Assembly (NCBI GenBank): GCA_036015235.1
Contig: CP107926.1
Coordinates: 8,799,501-8,863,500, forward strand
Source: Streptomyces sp. NBC_00433
Lineage (GTDB): Bacteria > Actinomycetota > Actinomycetes > Streptomycetales > Streptomycetaceae
Length of the DNA stretch: 64,000 bases
Reading direction: 5' to 3'
Part shown: positions 9,057-17,068 of the stretch, piece by piece
Numbering within the stretch: position 1 is the stretch's first letter
Layout of the letters: the number at the start of each line of letters is the position of its first letter
Translations under genes and position numbers: made by a program
The notes under the pieces: model-generated
The model's input: the letters and a program-made list of their open reading frames with translations, nothing else
What the model was told of the DNA's origin: nothing
Databases searched by the model: none

Positions 9057-9641
9057 ATGCGCGGCCTGAGCCGGTACGAGAACACCGTCGTCCTGCGGTA
9101 CGGGACCGCGGACACCGCCGCCTTCACCCGGCAGGCGCACCGGATCCTGCAGACCCGGATCGGCGGCTACCGCGGCTACGGCGTCACCGGATCACTGATC
9201 GTGCCGGTGGCACTGGACCTGGCCGACGCAGGCGACCCGACGAGGCTGGGACTGCGGATCAGCGCCGAACCGCACGCCGGCACCGGCAGCGCACCACTGG
9301 ACCTGGACGCGGTCATCGAACCCGACCCGTACGCCGGACTGCGCCTGGCCGGCCTCGGCCCGGTGCCGCTGCCGCTGCGCCGGGGCACCGTCGACGCGGT
9401 GCGCTGCGCGACGCTCGTCTTCGGCCTCGGAGACATCGACAGCGAGGGCCCGACCGCCGAGTTCGGCCTGACCGTGCGCTCGGAGGCCGGCCTGCAGTGC
9501 GCCTACGCCTGCGGCACCCTGCACGAGCCCTACGCCCCGCGGTGGGAGGCCTCGGTCCGCTCGGCCGCCGTCGCGGCCCGCGACCGCGGCCTGCCCGCGT
9601 CCGCCGCGGTCGGCCAGATCGCCGCACACTGCCTGGCCTGA
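9057..9641 (+). CDS. Uncharacterised protein, 194 aa
   Basis: I do not recognise this family. The 194-residue product is soluble, with no signal peptide or membrane segment, and reads as alternating short beta strands with conserved-looking aromatic and glycine positions (GGYRGYGVTGSLIVPVALDL). It contains four cysteines, two of them in QCAYACG near residue 147. Codon bias matches its neighbours, and it lies six bases after the SRPBCC gene, so it is very probably a real gene of the same operon. A role in polyketide cyclisation or tailoring is possible only by association. Confidence 0.7.
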   Translation: MRGLSRYENTVVLRYGTADTAAFTRQAHRILQTRIGGYRGYGVTGSLIVPVALDLADAGDPTRLGLRISAEPHAGTGSAPLDLDAVIEPDPYAGLRLAGLGPVPLPLRRGTVDAVRCATLVFGLGDIDSEGPTAEFGLTVRSEAGLQCAYACGTLHEPYAPRWEASVRSAAVAARDRGLPASAAVGQIAAHCLA

Positions 9642-9679
9642 CAGCCGCCGGGCCCCGGCAGAACAAGGAGGCGGCGCCC

Positions 9680-9892
9680 ATGCCCGCACCGCTGCGCTGG
9701 GCCCTCCTCTTCCTCCTGCGGTGCCTGCGGGACTTCGGATACCTGATGGTCTGCATCCCCCACCCGCCCCGGCACCCGCCCGCGCCCCCCCGGCCCGCGG
9801 CGCCGGGCCACCCCGAGCAGGTCACCCCGCTCTCCGCACTGCCCCCCCAGGAGCGGCGCCGCTGGAAGGACCTGGAAAAACAACTCCGCTGA
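9680..9892 (+). CDS. Small DUF6059-like protein, 70 aa
   Basis: This 70-residue protein begins with a hydrophobic, slightly basic helix (LRWALLFLLRCLRDFGYLMV), then a proline-rich linker and the end GHPEQVTPLSALPPQERRRW. That layout resembles the small actinobacterial DUF6059 proteins, which share a GHPE-x-L/V-x-P-x-x-P-L motif followed by a charged helix; the assignment is from memory of that pattern. The function of such proteins is unknown, though they recur beside biosynthetic genes. AAGGAGG lies nine bases upstream of the ATG. The stop codon is inside the arm of the following 16-bp palindrome. Confidence 0.65.
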   Translation: MPAPLRWALLFLLRCLRDFGYLMVCIPHPPRHPPAPPRPAAPGHPEQVTPLSALPPQERRRWKDLEKQLR

Positions 9893-9930
9893 CCTGCCGG
9901 GCCGCCGGGCCCGACGGCCCGGCAGGTCAG
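9889..9930. terminator. Bidirectional terminator covering two convergent stop codons
   Basis: A perfect 16-bp inverted repeat (CTGACCTGCCGGGCCG at 9889-9904, its complement at 9915-9930, loop of 10 bases) contains the stop codon of the plus-strand gene in one arm (9890-9892) and the stop codon of the minus-strand gene in the other (9927-9929). It marks the right end of the polyketide region. Confidence 0.75.
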
Positions 9931-10901
9931 CCGGCGCTCGCCCCGGCGGGGCGGAAGGCGTCGGTGGCCGCCAGCACGGCGGCCCTGGTGGCGTCCCCCG
10001 ACAGCCCGTGCCCCTCGCGGTCGACCAGCACCAGGCGCGCGTCGGCCCACACCTGCGCCAGCTGCCAGGCGATGTCCGGCGGCCCGCTGATGTCCATCCG
10101 CCCGTGGACCATCACCCCGGGGATCCCGGCGAGCCTTCCCGCACCGCGCAGCAGCTCCCCGTCGCCGAGGAAGCCGGCGTGCCGCCAGTAGTGCGTGACC
10201 AGGCGGGCGAAGCGCAGCCGGAAGCGCGGGTCGAGGTAGCGGGGATCGGGCCGGTGGCCGCCGTGGGTGGCCACGTGCACGTCCTCCCACCGGCACCACT
10301 CGGCCGCCGCCCGCTCGCGCACCCGCGGATCGGGGTCGGCGAGCATCACCGCGTACGCCTCGGCCAGGTCGCCCCCGCGCGCCGCCTGCGGCACCGCGTC
10401 GCGGAAGCGGGCCCACTGCTCGGGGAAGACCCGCCCCATGTCCCGCGTGATCCACTCCACCTCGCGGCGGGTGGTGCTGGTGACGCTGAAGAGCACCAGC
10501 TCCGAGACGCGCGAGGGATGCCGCTCGGCATAGGCCAGCGCCAGCGTCACCCCCCAGGAGCCCCCCAGCACCAGCCACTCGCCGACGCCCAGGTGCCCGC
10601 GCAGCAGCTCGATGTCGGCGACCAGGTGCGCGGTGGTGTTCGCCGCCAGCGAGGTCCCCCACTGCGCCGCGTCCGGCGTGCTGCGCCCGCACCCGCGCTG
10701 GTCGAACAGCACGACACGGTAGGCCGCCGGGTCGAACAGCCGGCGCCAGAACGCCCCCGCCCCCGACCCGGGCCCGCCGTGCAGGACCACCGCCGGCTTG
10801 CCCGCAGGATTCCCGCAGGCCTCCCAGTACACGCGGTTCCCGTCGCCGACGTCGAGCACCCCGTGCTCGTACGGCTCGACGGGGGGATAGAGCCCGGCCA
10901 T
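9927..10901 (-). CDS. pip: Proline iminopeptidase (alpha/beta hydrolase)
   Basis: This 324-residue cytosolic protein has all marks of prolyl aminopeptidases (family S33): the oxyanion motif HGGPG at 41-45, FDQRGCGRS at 66-74 and the nucleophile Ser115 in GGSWG. The acid Asp lies in MVHGRMD and the His in DREGHGLSG near the C-terminus. It removes N-terminal proline from peptides. It is transcribed divergently from a MarR regulator 50 bases away, which may control it. A start at ATG 10901 follows a GGAG/GGGGGG-rich leader. The palindromic terminator overlaps its stop. Confidence 0.92.
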   Translation of the reverse strand: MAGLYPPVEPYEHGVLDVGDGNRVYWEACGNPAGKPAVVLHGGPGSGAGAFWRRLFDPAAYRVVLFDQRGCGRSTPDAAQWGTSLAANTTAHLVADIELLRGHLGVGEWLVLGGSWGVTLALAYAERHPSRVSELVLFSVTSTTRREVEWITRDMGRVFPEQWARFRDAVPQAARGGDLAEAYAVMLADPDPRVRERAAAEWCRWEDVHVATHGGHRPDPRYLDPRFRLRFARLVTHYWRHAGFLGDGELLRGAGRLAGIPGVMVHGRMDISGPPDIAWQLAQVWADARLVLVDREGHGLSGDATRAAVLAATDAFRPAGASAG

Positions 10902-10951
10902 GTGCGACGCACCCCCCTGCTCCGATCTGACAGCACTGTTACATTATCAGG
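10902..10951. promoter_or_regulatory. Divergent promoter region with candidate MarR operator
   Basis: Only 50 bases separate the iminopeptidase and MarR starts, and they include an AT-rich island unusual here (TGTTACATTAT). The site ACAG-CA-CTGT at 10930-10939 lies within a looser repeat with CTGA and TCAG ends (10927-10950), a plausible MarR dimer site. CATTAT at 10942-10947 could serve as a -10 box for a nearly leaderless MarR message. Confidence 0.35.
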
Positions 10952-11428
10952 GTGAGGAACCCCCCCGACCCGGCGGCCGTCGGCACCCTGCTGCGCCACG
11001 TCCTGGAACTGCTCGACGGCGACGTGGCCGGGGTCTACCGGGAGCAGGGCCTGCCCGACTACCGGCCCCGCTTCTCCCCGGTCGTCCGCGCCCTGCTGGC
11101 CCACGGCCCGCTGCCGGTCCGCGACCTGGCCGCCGCACTGGGCGTCACCCACTCCGCCGCCAGCCAGACCGCCGCCCAGATGGCCCGCGCGGGCCTGGTC
11201 ACCCACACCGCCGACCCCCGTGACGCCCGCCGCCGCCTGGTCGAGCTGACCGACAGGGCCCACGCCCTGCTGCCCCGGATCCAGGCCGAGTGGAACGCGA
11301 CAGCGGCGGCGATGAGGGAACTCGACGCGGAGCTGCCGATGCCGCTGGCCGACCTGCTGACCCAGGTGTCCCGGGCGATCGAACGCCGCCCGTTCGGCCT
11401 GCGCATCGCGGACGCCCGCCAGCGGTAG
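10952..11428 (+). CDS. MarR-family transcriptional regulator
   Basis: This 158-residue winged-helix regulator has the recognition region LPVRDLAAALGVTHSAASQT (about residues 50-70) followed by the wing LVTHTADPRDARRRLVELT, the classic MarR pattern D-x-R-x-x-x-V-x-L-T. MarR proteins are dimeric repressors released by small ligands. It starts with GTG close behind a -10-like box, so the message may be almost leaderless. The divergent iminopeptidase gene is the most likely target, besides itself. Confidence 0.88.
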   Translation: MRNPPDPAAVGTLLRHVLELLDGDVAGVYREQGLPDYRPRFSPVVRALLAHGPLPVRDLAAALGVTHSAASQTAAQMARAGLVTHTADPRDARRRLVELTDRAHALLPRIQAEWNATAAAMRELDAELPMPLADLLTQVSRAIERRPFGLRIADARQR

Positions 11429-11769
11429 GCCCGCACGGCCCCGGGCGCCGGCGGCGCGGCCCGTTACCTTCCGCGCCCCCGGACGCGGGCACCCCTAGGA
11501 CGCGTGTTCGCCGCCGCGGCCGCCGCCGGGCGCGTCGTGTGCCGGTAGCCGCAGGCGTGTCGCGCGGCCGGCCCGCGGCGGCGCGCCCGGCCGGCACCGT
11601 CCGTGCCCGCCGCATCCAACAGTTACCGATATGTCCGGAATTCGTAACGTCGTCCCGGTGATCCTCCGGCCGGGCCGGTATCCGGGCCACAGTGGTGCAT
11701 CTCGGCACCGGCCGGGAGTAATAGCACCATTGGTACGGCTCCGGCCGTGCCCGCACGAAAGGGGACCAA
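11429..11769. other. 341-bp intergenic region, no gene seen
   Basis: No reading frame here has convincing codon bias or a recognisable motif. Positions 11615-11660 are less GC-rich than the surroundings and could hold the promoter of the downstream secreted-protein gene, but I cannot assign boxes with confidence. Confidence 0.5.
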
Positions 11770-12231
11770 GTGTCCCGTATCGCCTTCCGCTTGACCGCGA
11801 CCGCCCTGGTGGCCGGCTCCGCCCTCGCCGCCGCGGCCCTGCCCGCGGCGGCCGCCGACCACGGCCGGCGTCACGAGCAGCGCCCGCAGGTGGTCCTCGG
11901 CGAGGTCCAGCACGCGGCCCCGGGCCGCTCCCACCGGTCGCCGAACGAGCAGTGGGTCACCGTCACCAACACCTCCGGCCGCCCGGTGAGCCTGGACCGC
12001 TGGACCCTCAGCGACTCCGACCACCACACCTACTGGTTCGGCCACGTCACGCTGCGCGGGCACCAGTCGGTGCGCGTCCACGCCGGCAACGGCCGCGACA
12101 CCGGCCGCGACCTGTACCAGGGCAGCCGCATCGCGGTGTGGGACGCCTCCGACACCGCGACGCTGCGCGACAGCCGCGGACACGTCGTCGACACCGAGTC
12201 GTGGGGACGCCGCCACCACCACCACCGCTGA
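11770..12231 (+). CDS. Secreted lamin-tail-domain protein
   Basis: This 153-residue protein has a clear signal peptide (SRIAFRLTATALVAGSALAA, cleavage after about ALPAAAA near residue 32). The mature part, residues 45-145, is a lamin-tail (LTD) fold: EWVTVTN-like strand NEQWVTVTNTSGRPVSLDRW, then the DLYQGSRIAVWDASDTATLRD segment. Such small secreted LTD proteins are common in Streptomyces and have no settled function. The C-terminus is a run of four to five histidines (RRHHHHR), which might bind metal. It starts with GTG preceded by GAAAGGGG. Confidence 0.8.
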   Translation: MSRIAFRLTATALVAGSALAAAALPAAAADHGRRHEQRPQVVLGEVQHAAPGRSHRSPNEQWVTVTNTSGRPVSLDRWTLSDSDHHTYWFGHVTLRGHQSVRVHAGNGRDTGRDLYQGSRIAVWDASDTATLRDSRGHVVDTESWGRRHHHHR

Positions 12232-12409
12232 CCCGGCCCCCGGGCCGGTGGACCCGCGCCCGGCCGCCCGCAGGGGCGGCCGGGCGCGCCGGCGTGTGCC
12301 CGGCCGGGCGGGTACGGGCGGGCGACGGCCTGCGCGGCGACGGCGTGCGCACCGGGCGCCCTCCGGCGCCTCGGGCGCGCACGCCTGGGCCCCGTCGGCC
12401 GGGCGGGTG

Positions 12410-12649
12410 TCACTTCGCCCGGCGGCGTGCCGCCCGCGCGGAGTGGTGGACCTCGCTCTGCTGCGGCTCGTGCCACGACCCGGCGCGCGGCTGCGGCGCC
12501 CGCCCTGCCCCGCGCCGGCGCGCGACCGCCTTGGCCCCCCACCAGAAGGCGAGTATCAGCACCCCCACGATGATGATGCCGAAGATCACAGCCCACGCCA
12601 CGACGCCCGAAGACGCCAGCTCGGTGGTCTGCCGCACCGCTGTGTCCAT
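12410..12649 (-). CDS. Small membrane protein, DUF6479-like, 79 aa
   Basis: This 79-residue protein has one strong membrane helix (VVAWAVIFGIIIVGVLILAF, residues 15-34) followed by a basic, arginine-rich cytoplasmic tail. It resembles the small actinobacterial proteins grouped as DUF6479, which have the pattern of a short polar N-terminus, one helix with a W-W-G end and a basic tail; this is recognition from memory. No function is known. The minus-strand ATG at 12649 follows AAAGGCGGATCCCC. It has no close partner: the neighbours are a secreted protein to the left (other strand) and a lipoprotein 310 bases upstream. Confidence 0.6.
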   Translation of the reverse strand: MDTAVRQTTELASSGVVAWAVIFGIIIVGVLILAFWWGAKAVARRRGAGRAPQPRAGSWHEPQQSEVHHSARAARRRAK

Positions 12650-12959
12650 GGGGATCCGCCTTTCCGCATACGCCTGCCCCGGGGCGCCTGCCCGCGACCG
12701 GAAGGGGCCCGTGGCGAAGCCGCCCTCCCGCTGCGGCTGCCCGACCAGCCCGCCGCGAAACAGCCCGCCCCGGGCGCCCCTGCCGGCAGCCGCCCGCCTG
12801 AGGAACAAGCACCCACCTCGATACGCGGCGGCAGCGCAGAGCCGGCCTCGCGCCGTACGGCGCCGGCACGGTCGCCGCCAGGTCCGCCCCCGCCGCGCAC
12901 GGCCCGGTCGGCCACGGCTCCCCGCCGCCTCGCGTGCCGGACCGCGTGCCGGGTGCGGG
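12650..12959. other. 310-bp intergenic region, no gene seen
   Basis: Apart from the ribosome site of the minus-strand small membrane protein at its left edge, I see no coding bias, repeat or hairpin that stands out. Confidence 0.45.
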
Positions 12960-13235
12960 TCAGCCCTTGCAGGCGGGGTCGGCCAGTACGACGGGCGCGG
13001 CCTCGCGCGTGGTGACGAACGCGCGGTAACCCGGGGCCCCGGCGACGCACTTGGTCGCGATGTTCGCGAACCCGTCGGGGAAGTTGGTGACGTCGGCCGG
13101 AGTGTCGTCCCCGCGGTGGCCGGAGACCGGCGAATCCCCCAGCCCCCGCCGGTCGCTGGAGCATCCGGACAGTGCCGACACCACGATGACAGCGGACACC
13201 GCCGCAACCAGACATCTCGTCATACGCCGCTTCAT
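12960..13235 (-). CDS. Small lipoprotein, 91 aa
   Basis: This 91-residue protein has a basic start (MKRRMTR), a hydrophobic stretch and a lipobox LSGC with the acceptor Cys at residue 25, so it should be lipid-anchored outside the membrane. The mature part is short (about 66 residues) and contains NFPDGFANIATKCV and a final ADPACKG, giving two further cysteines that could form a disulfide. Small lipoproteins with this NFPDGF-x-N pattern are frequent in Streptomyces; the role is unknown to me. It is transcribed away from tap, with 288 bases between the two starts. Confidence 0.75.
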   Translation of the reverse strand: MKRRMTRCLVAAVSAVIVVSALSGCSSDRRGLGDSPVSGHRGDDTPADVTNFPDGFANIATKCVAGAPGYRAFVTTREAAPVVLADPACKG

Positions 13236-13458
13236 CGCATCCCCCACCTCGACCCGCACGCCCCCTCCGGGGCGGACGCCATGAAGGACACCCCGCGAGC
13301 CCACCCGGTTCCCCCGCCCCCCGGCCCGCGCCGCCCAGGTCGGCCCGGCCGCGAGGCGGGCCCGTCCCCGCACGACCGGGTCCGCCCGGCTCGTGGCGTG
13401 CCGCGCACGCCCGGGGGCGTCCGCGCGCCCCGGCAGCGGCGGGTGACACCCCTCCCAG

Positions 13459-13502
13459 GTGCGCGATTCGCACGCTATCCGATGTGCGATTCGAGATAGG
13501 GT
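13459..13502 (+). promoter_or_regulatory. Repeats upstream of tap
   Basis: GCGATTCG occurs twice (13463-13470 and 13486-13493), 23 bases apart, and the first copy lies in a small inverted repeat GTGCG-N5-CGCAC (13459-13473). TAGGGT at 13497-13502 fits a -10 box. Spacing of about two helical turns between the copies suggests a protein-binding site, perhaps for Tap itself, which carries a helix-turn-helix. Confidence 0.3.
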
Positions 13503-13523
13503 CGGGGCCTGGAGGTGTGCGGT

Positions 13524-15683
13524 ATGCCCACGGAGGACGAGCTGTTCGGCGCGGTCGACGAGCTGCTGGAGCGGGTGGCCGCCGCGGAGGCCCTGCCGCC
13601 GCCGGCGGAGCGCAGGCGGCTGCGGGAGGCCGCCGGGCTGAGCCAGGCGCAGGTCGCCAAGGCGGTCGATACGCGCAGGGAGGCCGTGGGGAACTGGGAG
13701 TCCGGCCGTACGGAGCCGCGCCCGCCGCAGCGCGCCGCCTACGCCCGGCTCCTGGAGGGCCTGGCCGCACGCTTCCCCGCCCCGCAGGCCCCGGCCGCCC
13801 CGGTACCCGGACCGCAGCCGGCCGCCGCCGTACCGCAGACGCCCGCCGTCCCCGCACCCCCGGCGCCGCAGGCCGGGCCCGCGCCGCGGCGTCCGCAAGC
13901 CGCCGCGCCCGCGCCGCGCCGGCCTGCCGCCGGTGCAACCCCCGCCGCCGCGGATCCGCGGTTCGCGCACGGGCCGCTGGGCGTGCTGGACGGCGACGGC
14001 CTGCTGTACTGCGCGGGCGGCCTGGTGCTGGAGTGCCCGGCCGCGACGGTGCCGGAGCTGGTGGAGTGGACGCTCGCGCAGGGCAGGCTCGGGGCGGTGC
14101 GGCTTCACCCGTGGGGGAGGGACTCCGACCCGCTGGTCGTGGTGACGGCGGCCGGCGCGGCCCGGCTGGGGCTGCCGGAGGCTCTGGAGGACCGGCGTGC
14201 GCTGCGGCTGCCGGAGGACCACGCGGCCGTACGCCAGATCGCGAAGGCGAAGTGGCAGCTGACCCAGCGCGGCTTCGGCCCGTGGGCCCGGATCTACCGG
14301 CCCGCGCAGGGGCGGCAGCGGCAGTGCGTGCAGCTGGCCGTGCTGCCGTGGGGCGCCCTGGACTCCCGGGCCTGGGCGGCCGCCGACCGGCTGCCGCCGG
14401 CGGAGCTCGCCCGCGTGCTGTCCCTCTACGCCGCCCGGGTGCTGACCCCGCGCGGCTCCACCGCGGTGGCCGGGCTGGAGCTGATGACCGCGCTGCGCCC
14501 GCCCACCCGGGCGGTCAGGGACGATACGGCCGGCACCTGGGCCCCGGGGCCGGTGCCCGGCTCGCTGACCGCAGCGGTCGACCCGGCGCCGCCGGAGGCC
14601 CCGGACGAACACCCCGTGGTGGCCGCGTCGTTCCCGCGCGGGCAGCAGCGCACGCAGGCCGACGTCCTGGACGAGGAGGCGTTCGACTGGGCCCGCGACC
14701 CGCAGGCGCTCACCGACGCCGAGTGCGCGAAGCAGTTCGCGGTCGGCGTCGATGTGAACACCGCGTTCCTCGCGGCCGCGAACCGCCTGCCGGTCGGCCT
14801 GTCGGGGCCGGAGCACGTGAAGGCGCCGCGGTTCGACAAGACCGTCCCGGGGTCGTGGCTGGTGGACCTGTCCGGTATCGGCATGGACCCCCGGCTGCCC
14901 AACCCGTTCACCCCGCACGGCCACCGCCCCGACGGCCCGGCCTGGTACGCCACCCCGACCGTCGCCTACGCCGCCGAGCTGATCGACACCTACGGCCTGC
15001 CGCTGGCCGTCGCGCCGATCGAGGCGTACGTGCGCAGGGACGCGGGCCCCTACCTCGACCCCTGGTACAAGCACCTGTCCGCGGCGTACAAGCAGACGAT
15101 GGCCGACCTGGGGGTGACCGCCGATCTGAGCGCGGGGCAGTTCCTCGCGGCGATGGCGGCCCACCGGCAGGCCGACCCCGGTCTTGCCGCGGTGCTCTCC
15201 GCGATCAAGTCGACGGTCAAGGGCGGCATCGGGAAGCTGCGCGAGCGCCCGCAGGGCGCCGCCTACCGGCCGGGGGAGCGGTGGCCGGCGCTGGAGCGCC
15301 CCACCTGGCGCCCCGACATCCGCGCGGCCGTCGTGGCCGCGGCCCGGGTGAACATGCACAGGAAGCTCCTCAAGGTCGCGGCCGCCACCGGCGGTATGCG
15401 CCCGGCGGCCCGGGTCGGCGGGGTGTGGACGGTGCTGCCCGGCCCGGGCGCGCTGACGCCGATCGCGGTGCTCTCGGACTGCGCGCTCTACCCGTCGGCG
15501 GGCCCGTCGCCGCTGGACGTGCTGCCCTACGACGCGGCGGGCAAGCCGGCCCCCGGCACCTTCCGCCTCGGCGTCTCGCCCGGCATGGTCAAGCACGAGG
15601 GCACGCGGCCGCTGTACTGGGCGGTGGAGCTGCTGGAGCAGGAGACCAACCCGGCCCGGCACATCAAGGCCGACGAGCCGTAG
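13524..15683 (+). CDS. tap: Telomere-associated protein Tap
   Basis: This 719-residue protein has an N-terminal Xre-type helix-turn-helix (LREAAGLSQAQVAKAVDT, residues 33-50), a proline/alanine-rich linker (about 85-145) and a long conserved body with CAGGLVLECPA and KSTVKGGIGKLRERPQG motifs. This is the architecture and size of Tap, which in Streptomyces binds the 3' single-stranded overhangs of linear replicons and recruits the terminal protein for end patching. The identification is strengthened by tpg downstream. ATG 13524 was chosen because GGAGG (13511-13515) lies eight bases upstream; the in-frame GTG at 13515 overlaps that site. Confidence 0.9.
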   Translation: MPTEDELFGAVDELLERVAAAEALPPPAERRRLREAAGLSQAQVAKAVDTRREAVGNWESGRTEPRPPQRAAYARLLEGLAARFPAPQAPAAPVPGPQPAAAVPQTPAVPAPPAPQAGPAPRRPQAAAPAPRRPAAGATPAAADPRFAHGPLGVLDGDGLLYCAGGLVLECPAATVPELVEWTLAQGRLGAVRLHPWGRDSDPLVVVTAAGAARLGLPEALEDRRALRLPEDHAAVRQIAKAKWQLTQRGFGPWARIYRPAQGRQRQCVQLAVLPWGALDSRAWAAADRLPPAELARVLSLYAARVLTPRGSTAVAGLELMTALRPPTRAVRDDTAGTWAPGPVPGSLTAAVDPAPPEAPDEHPVVAASFPRGQQRTQADVLDEEAFDWARDPQALTDAECAKQFAVGVDVNTAFLAAANRLPVGLSGPEHVKAPRFDKTVPGSWLVDLSGIGMDPRLPNPFTPHGHRPDGPAWYATPTVAYAAELIDTYGLPLAVAPIEAYVRRDAGPYLDPWYKHLSAAYKQTMADLGVTADLSAGQFLAAMAAHRQADPGLAAVLSAIKSTVKGGIGKLRERPQGAAYRPGERWPALERPTWRPDIRAAVVAAARVNMHRKLLKVAAATGGMRPAARVGGVWTVLPGPGALTPIAVLSDCALYPSAGPSPLDVLPYDAAGKPAPGTFRLGVSPGMVKHEGTRPLYWAVELLEQETNPARHIKADEP

Positions 15684-15950
15684 GCACCGGGCACCCGCAA
15701 GCGTCCGCCCCCGACGCCTTCGACCCGGCCGCTCTGCGGTGCCACCGGGAGCGCCTGCCGCCCCTGCCGGGCCCTACCCCGGGCCGCGGCCCTGAACGTC
15801 CCGGGGGCTGCGGGGTCCCTATCCTGAACGGGCCGTCCCGGCATCCGCGAACGGCCCGGGGCGGCCCGGCAGGGAGGCGCGATGATCCACAGGAACGGGC
15901 AGCGGGGCCCCGCTGCCCCGCACGGCACCCCGGGCGGGGGGGAGTAGGGC

Positions 15951-16511
15951 GTGGGCAAGCTGCAGGACAGCCTGGAGCGGGCGAGCGCGGCCGCCGCGAC
16001 CCGCCCGGTGCCGAAGTCGGCGCAGGCGCGGATGCGGTTCCTGCTCAAGCAGGCCAAGGGCTCCACCCGGGTCGTGGCCGACCGCCTGGGGGTCTCCCAG
16101 CGCACGGTGGAGCGGTATCTCAAGGGCACGCTGCGCCGGCCCCGCAAGGACCTGGCCGCCCGCCTGGAGCGGGAGGTACGCCGCGACTGGCAGCCGCGGG
16201 TGAAGGCCCGCGCCCGCAGGCACGCCGCGACGTCGGGCGGCATCACGGTCGAGACGCGAGCGCAGCTCGGCTACACCGGCGCCCCCGGGTCGAGCGACCA
16301 GGACCGGACCCGGCTGCTGACCCAGCACCTCCCGCCGGCCTACGCCGCCCGCCTGTTCGACGCGCAGGCCGCCGGGGCGGGCGAGACCGACCTGCAGGCG
16401 ATCGTCGCCGAGGGCCTGCGCGACCTCTACTTCCGCGACCGCGGCCGCCGCGCCCGCTCCCTGGAAGAGGTGCGGATCAACCACATCGACTACATCGAGA
16501 TCGGCTTCTGA
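15951..16511 (+). CDS. tpg: Telomere terminal protein Tpg
   Basis: This 186-residue basic protein has a helix-turn-helix-like region (VVADRLGVSQRTVERYL, about residues 41-57) and the C-terminal pattern GRRARSLEEVRINHIDYIEI that is typical of Tpg. In Streptomyces linear chromosomes and plasmids Tpg is covalently attached to the 5' ends through a threonine and primes synthesis of the last Okazaki gap. I did not assign the priming residue. It starts with GTG after GGGGGGGGAGTAGGGC. The 267-bp gap after tap contains no other gene, so the two may be co-transcribed. A tap-tpg pair normally lies near a linear replicon end. Confidence 0.92.
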   Translation: MGKLQDSLERASAAAATRPVPKSAQARMRFLLKQAKGSTRVVADRLGVSQRTVERYLKGTLRRPRKDLAARLEREVRRDWQPRVKARARRHAATSGGITVETRAQLGYTGAPGSSDQDRTRLLTQHLPPAYAARLFDAQAAGAGETDLQAIVAEGLRDLYFRDRGRRARSLEEVRINHIDYIEIGF

Positions 16512-16705
16512 CCAGGCACGCGGGGGCGTAGGGCCGTCGCCCGGGTGAAGCTCAGCACTCCCGCTGTCCCTGCCGGCCCGGTCCCGTTCACGGGCACGCC
16601 TGTTCCCGCCCCTACCATTTGGGCTGATCTTTTGCCCCCGGCGTCGCGTGGCCCACTGCGACTGTGCCAGGCTTAACCGACAACAGTTCGAAATGGGGAG
16701 CGCCC

Positions 16706-17068
16706 GTGGACTCTTTCGCTGATGCCGCTCCGCAGGACGGACCGCAGCTGTCGGTCTCCTGTGCGCTGGGGTCTCCCAGCGTGGTCACCGTGCGCGGGGA
16801 GGCGGACCTGGACACGGTCGGCCTGCTGCAGGAGGCGGTGGACCGGGCGCTGGGTCACCATCCCCACCTGGTCTTCGACCTCGCCGGTGTGACGTTCGCG
16901 GACTCCACCTTCCTCACGGTGCTCCTGCAGGCCCGCCAGACCGCGCTGGGCCAGGGCGGGAGCATCCTGCTGGCCGCGCCCAGCAGCAGCGTCCAGCGCC
17001 TCCTGGGCGTGATCGGGGCCGCCGACCTGTTCCCGGTCTCCACCACCGGACAGCTCAAGCACTCCTGA
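16706..17068 (+). CDS. Anti-sigma factor antagonist (STAS domain)
   Basis: This 120-residue protein is a single STAS domain: VRGEADLDTVGLLQEAVDRA, then LVFDLAGVTFADSTFLTVLL, where the DS-x-x-L serine (about residue 70) is the usual phosphorylation site. Such proteins bind and sequester anti-sigma kinases in the partner-switch control of sigma factors. Start GTG 16706 was taken because GGGGAG lies six bases before it; a GTG or ATG further up would add a tail without family support. The convergent gene on the other strand encodes an anti-sigma-type kinase whose reading frame runs into this gene. Confidence 0.86.
   Translation: MDSFADAAPQDGPQLSVSCALGSPSVVTVRGEADLDTVGLLQEAVDRALGHHPHLVFDLAGVTFADSTFLTVLLQARQTALGQGGSILLAAPSSSVQRLLGVIGAADLFPVSTTGQLKHS

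Noticed and set aside
5987..9892. Very long plus-strand open frame overlapping the carboxylase, acyltransferase and SRPBCC genes
   Set aside because: Its translation is arginine/proline-rich without motifs, and the real genes in other frames have clear domains. Only its last 213 bases coincide with a real small gene.
12960..15662. 900-codon minus-strand frame across tap
   Set aside because: It is antisense to a well-supported tap gene. Only its end (12960-13235) is a credible lipoprotein gene.
13459..16705. Chromosome end or telomere palindrome cluster within the window
   Set aside because: tap and tpg are present, but I see no series of close palindromes like those of telomere ends, and genes continue on both sides.
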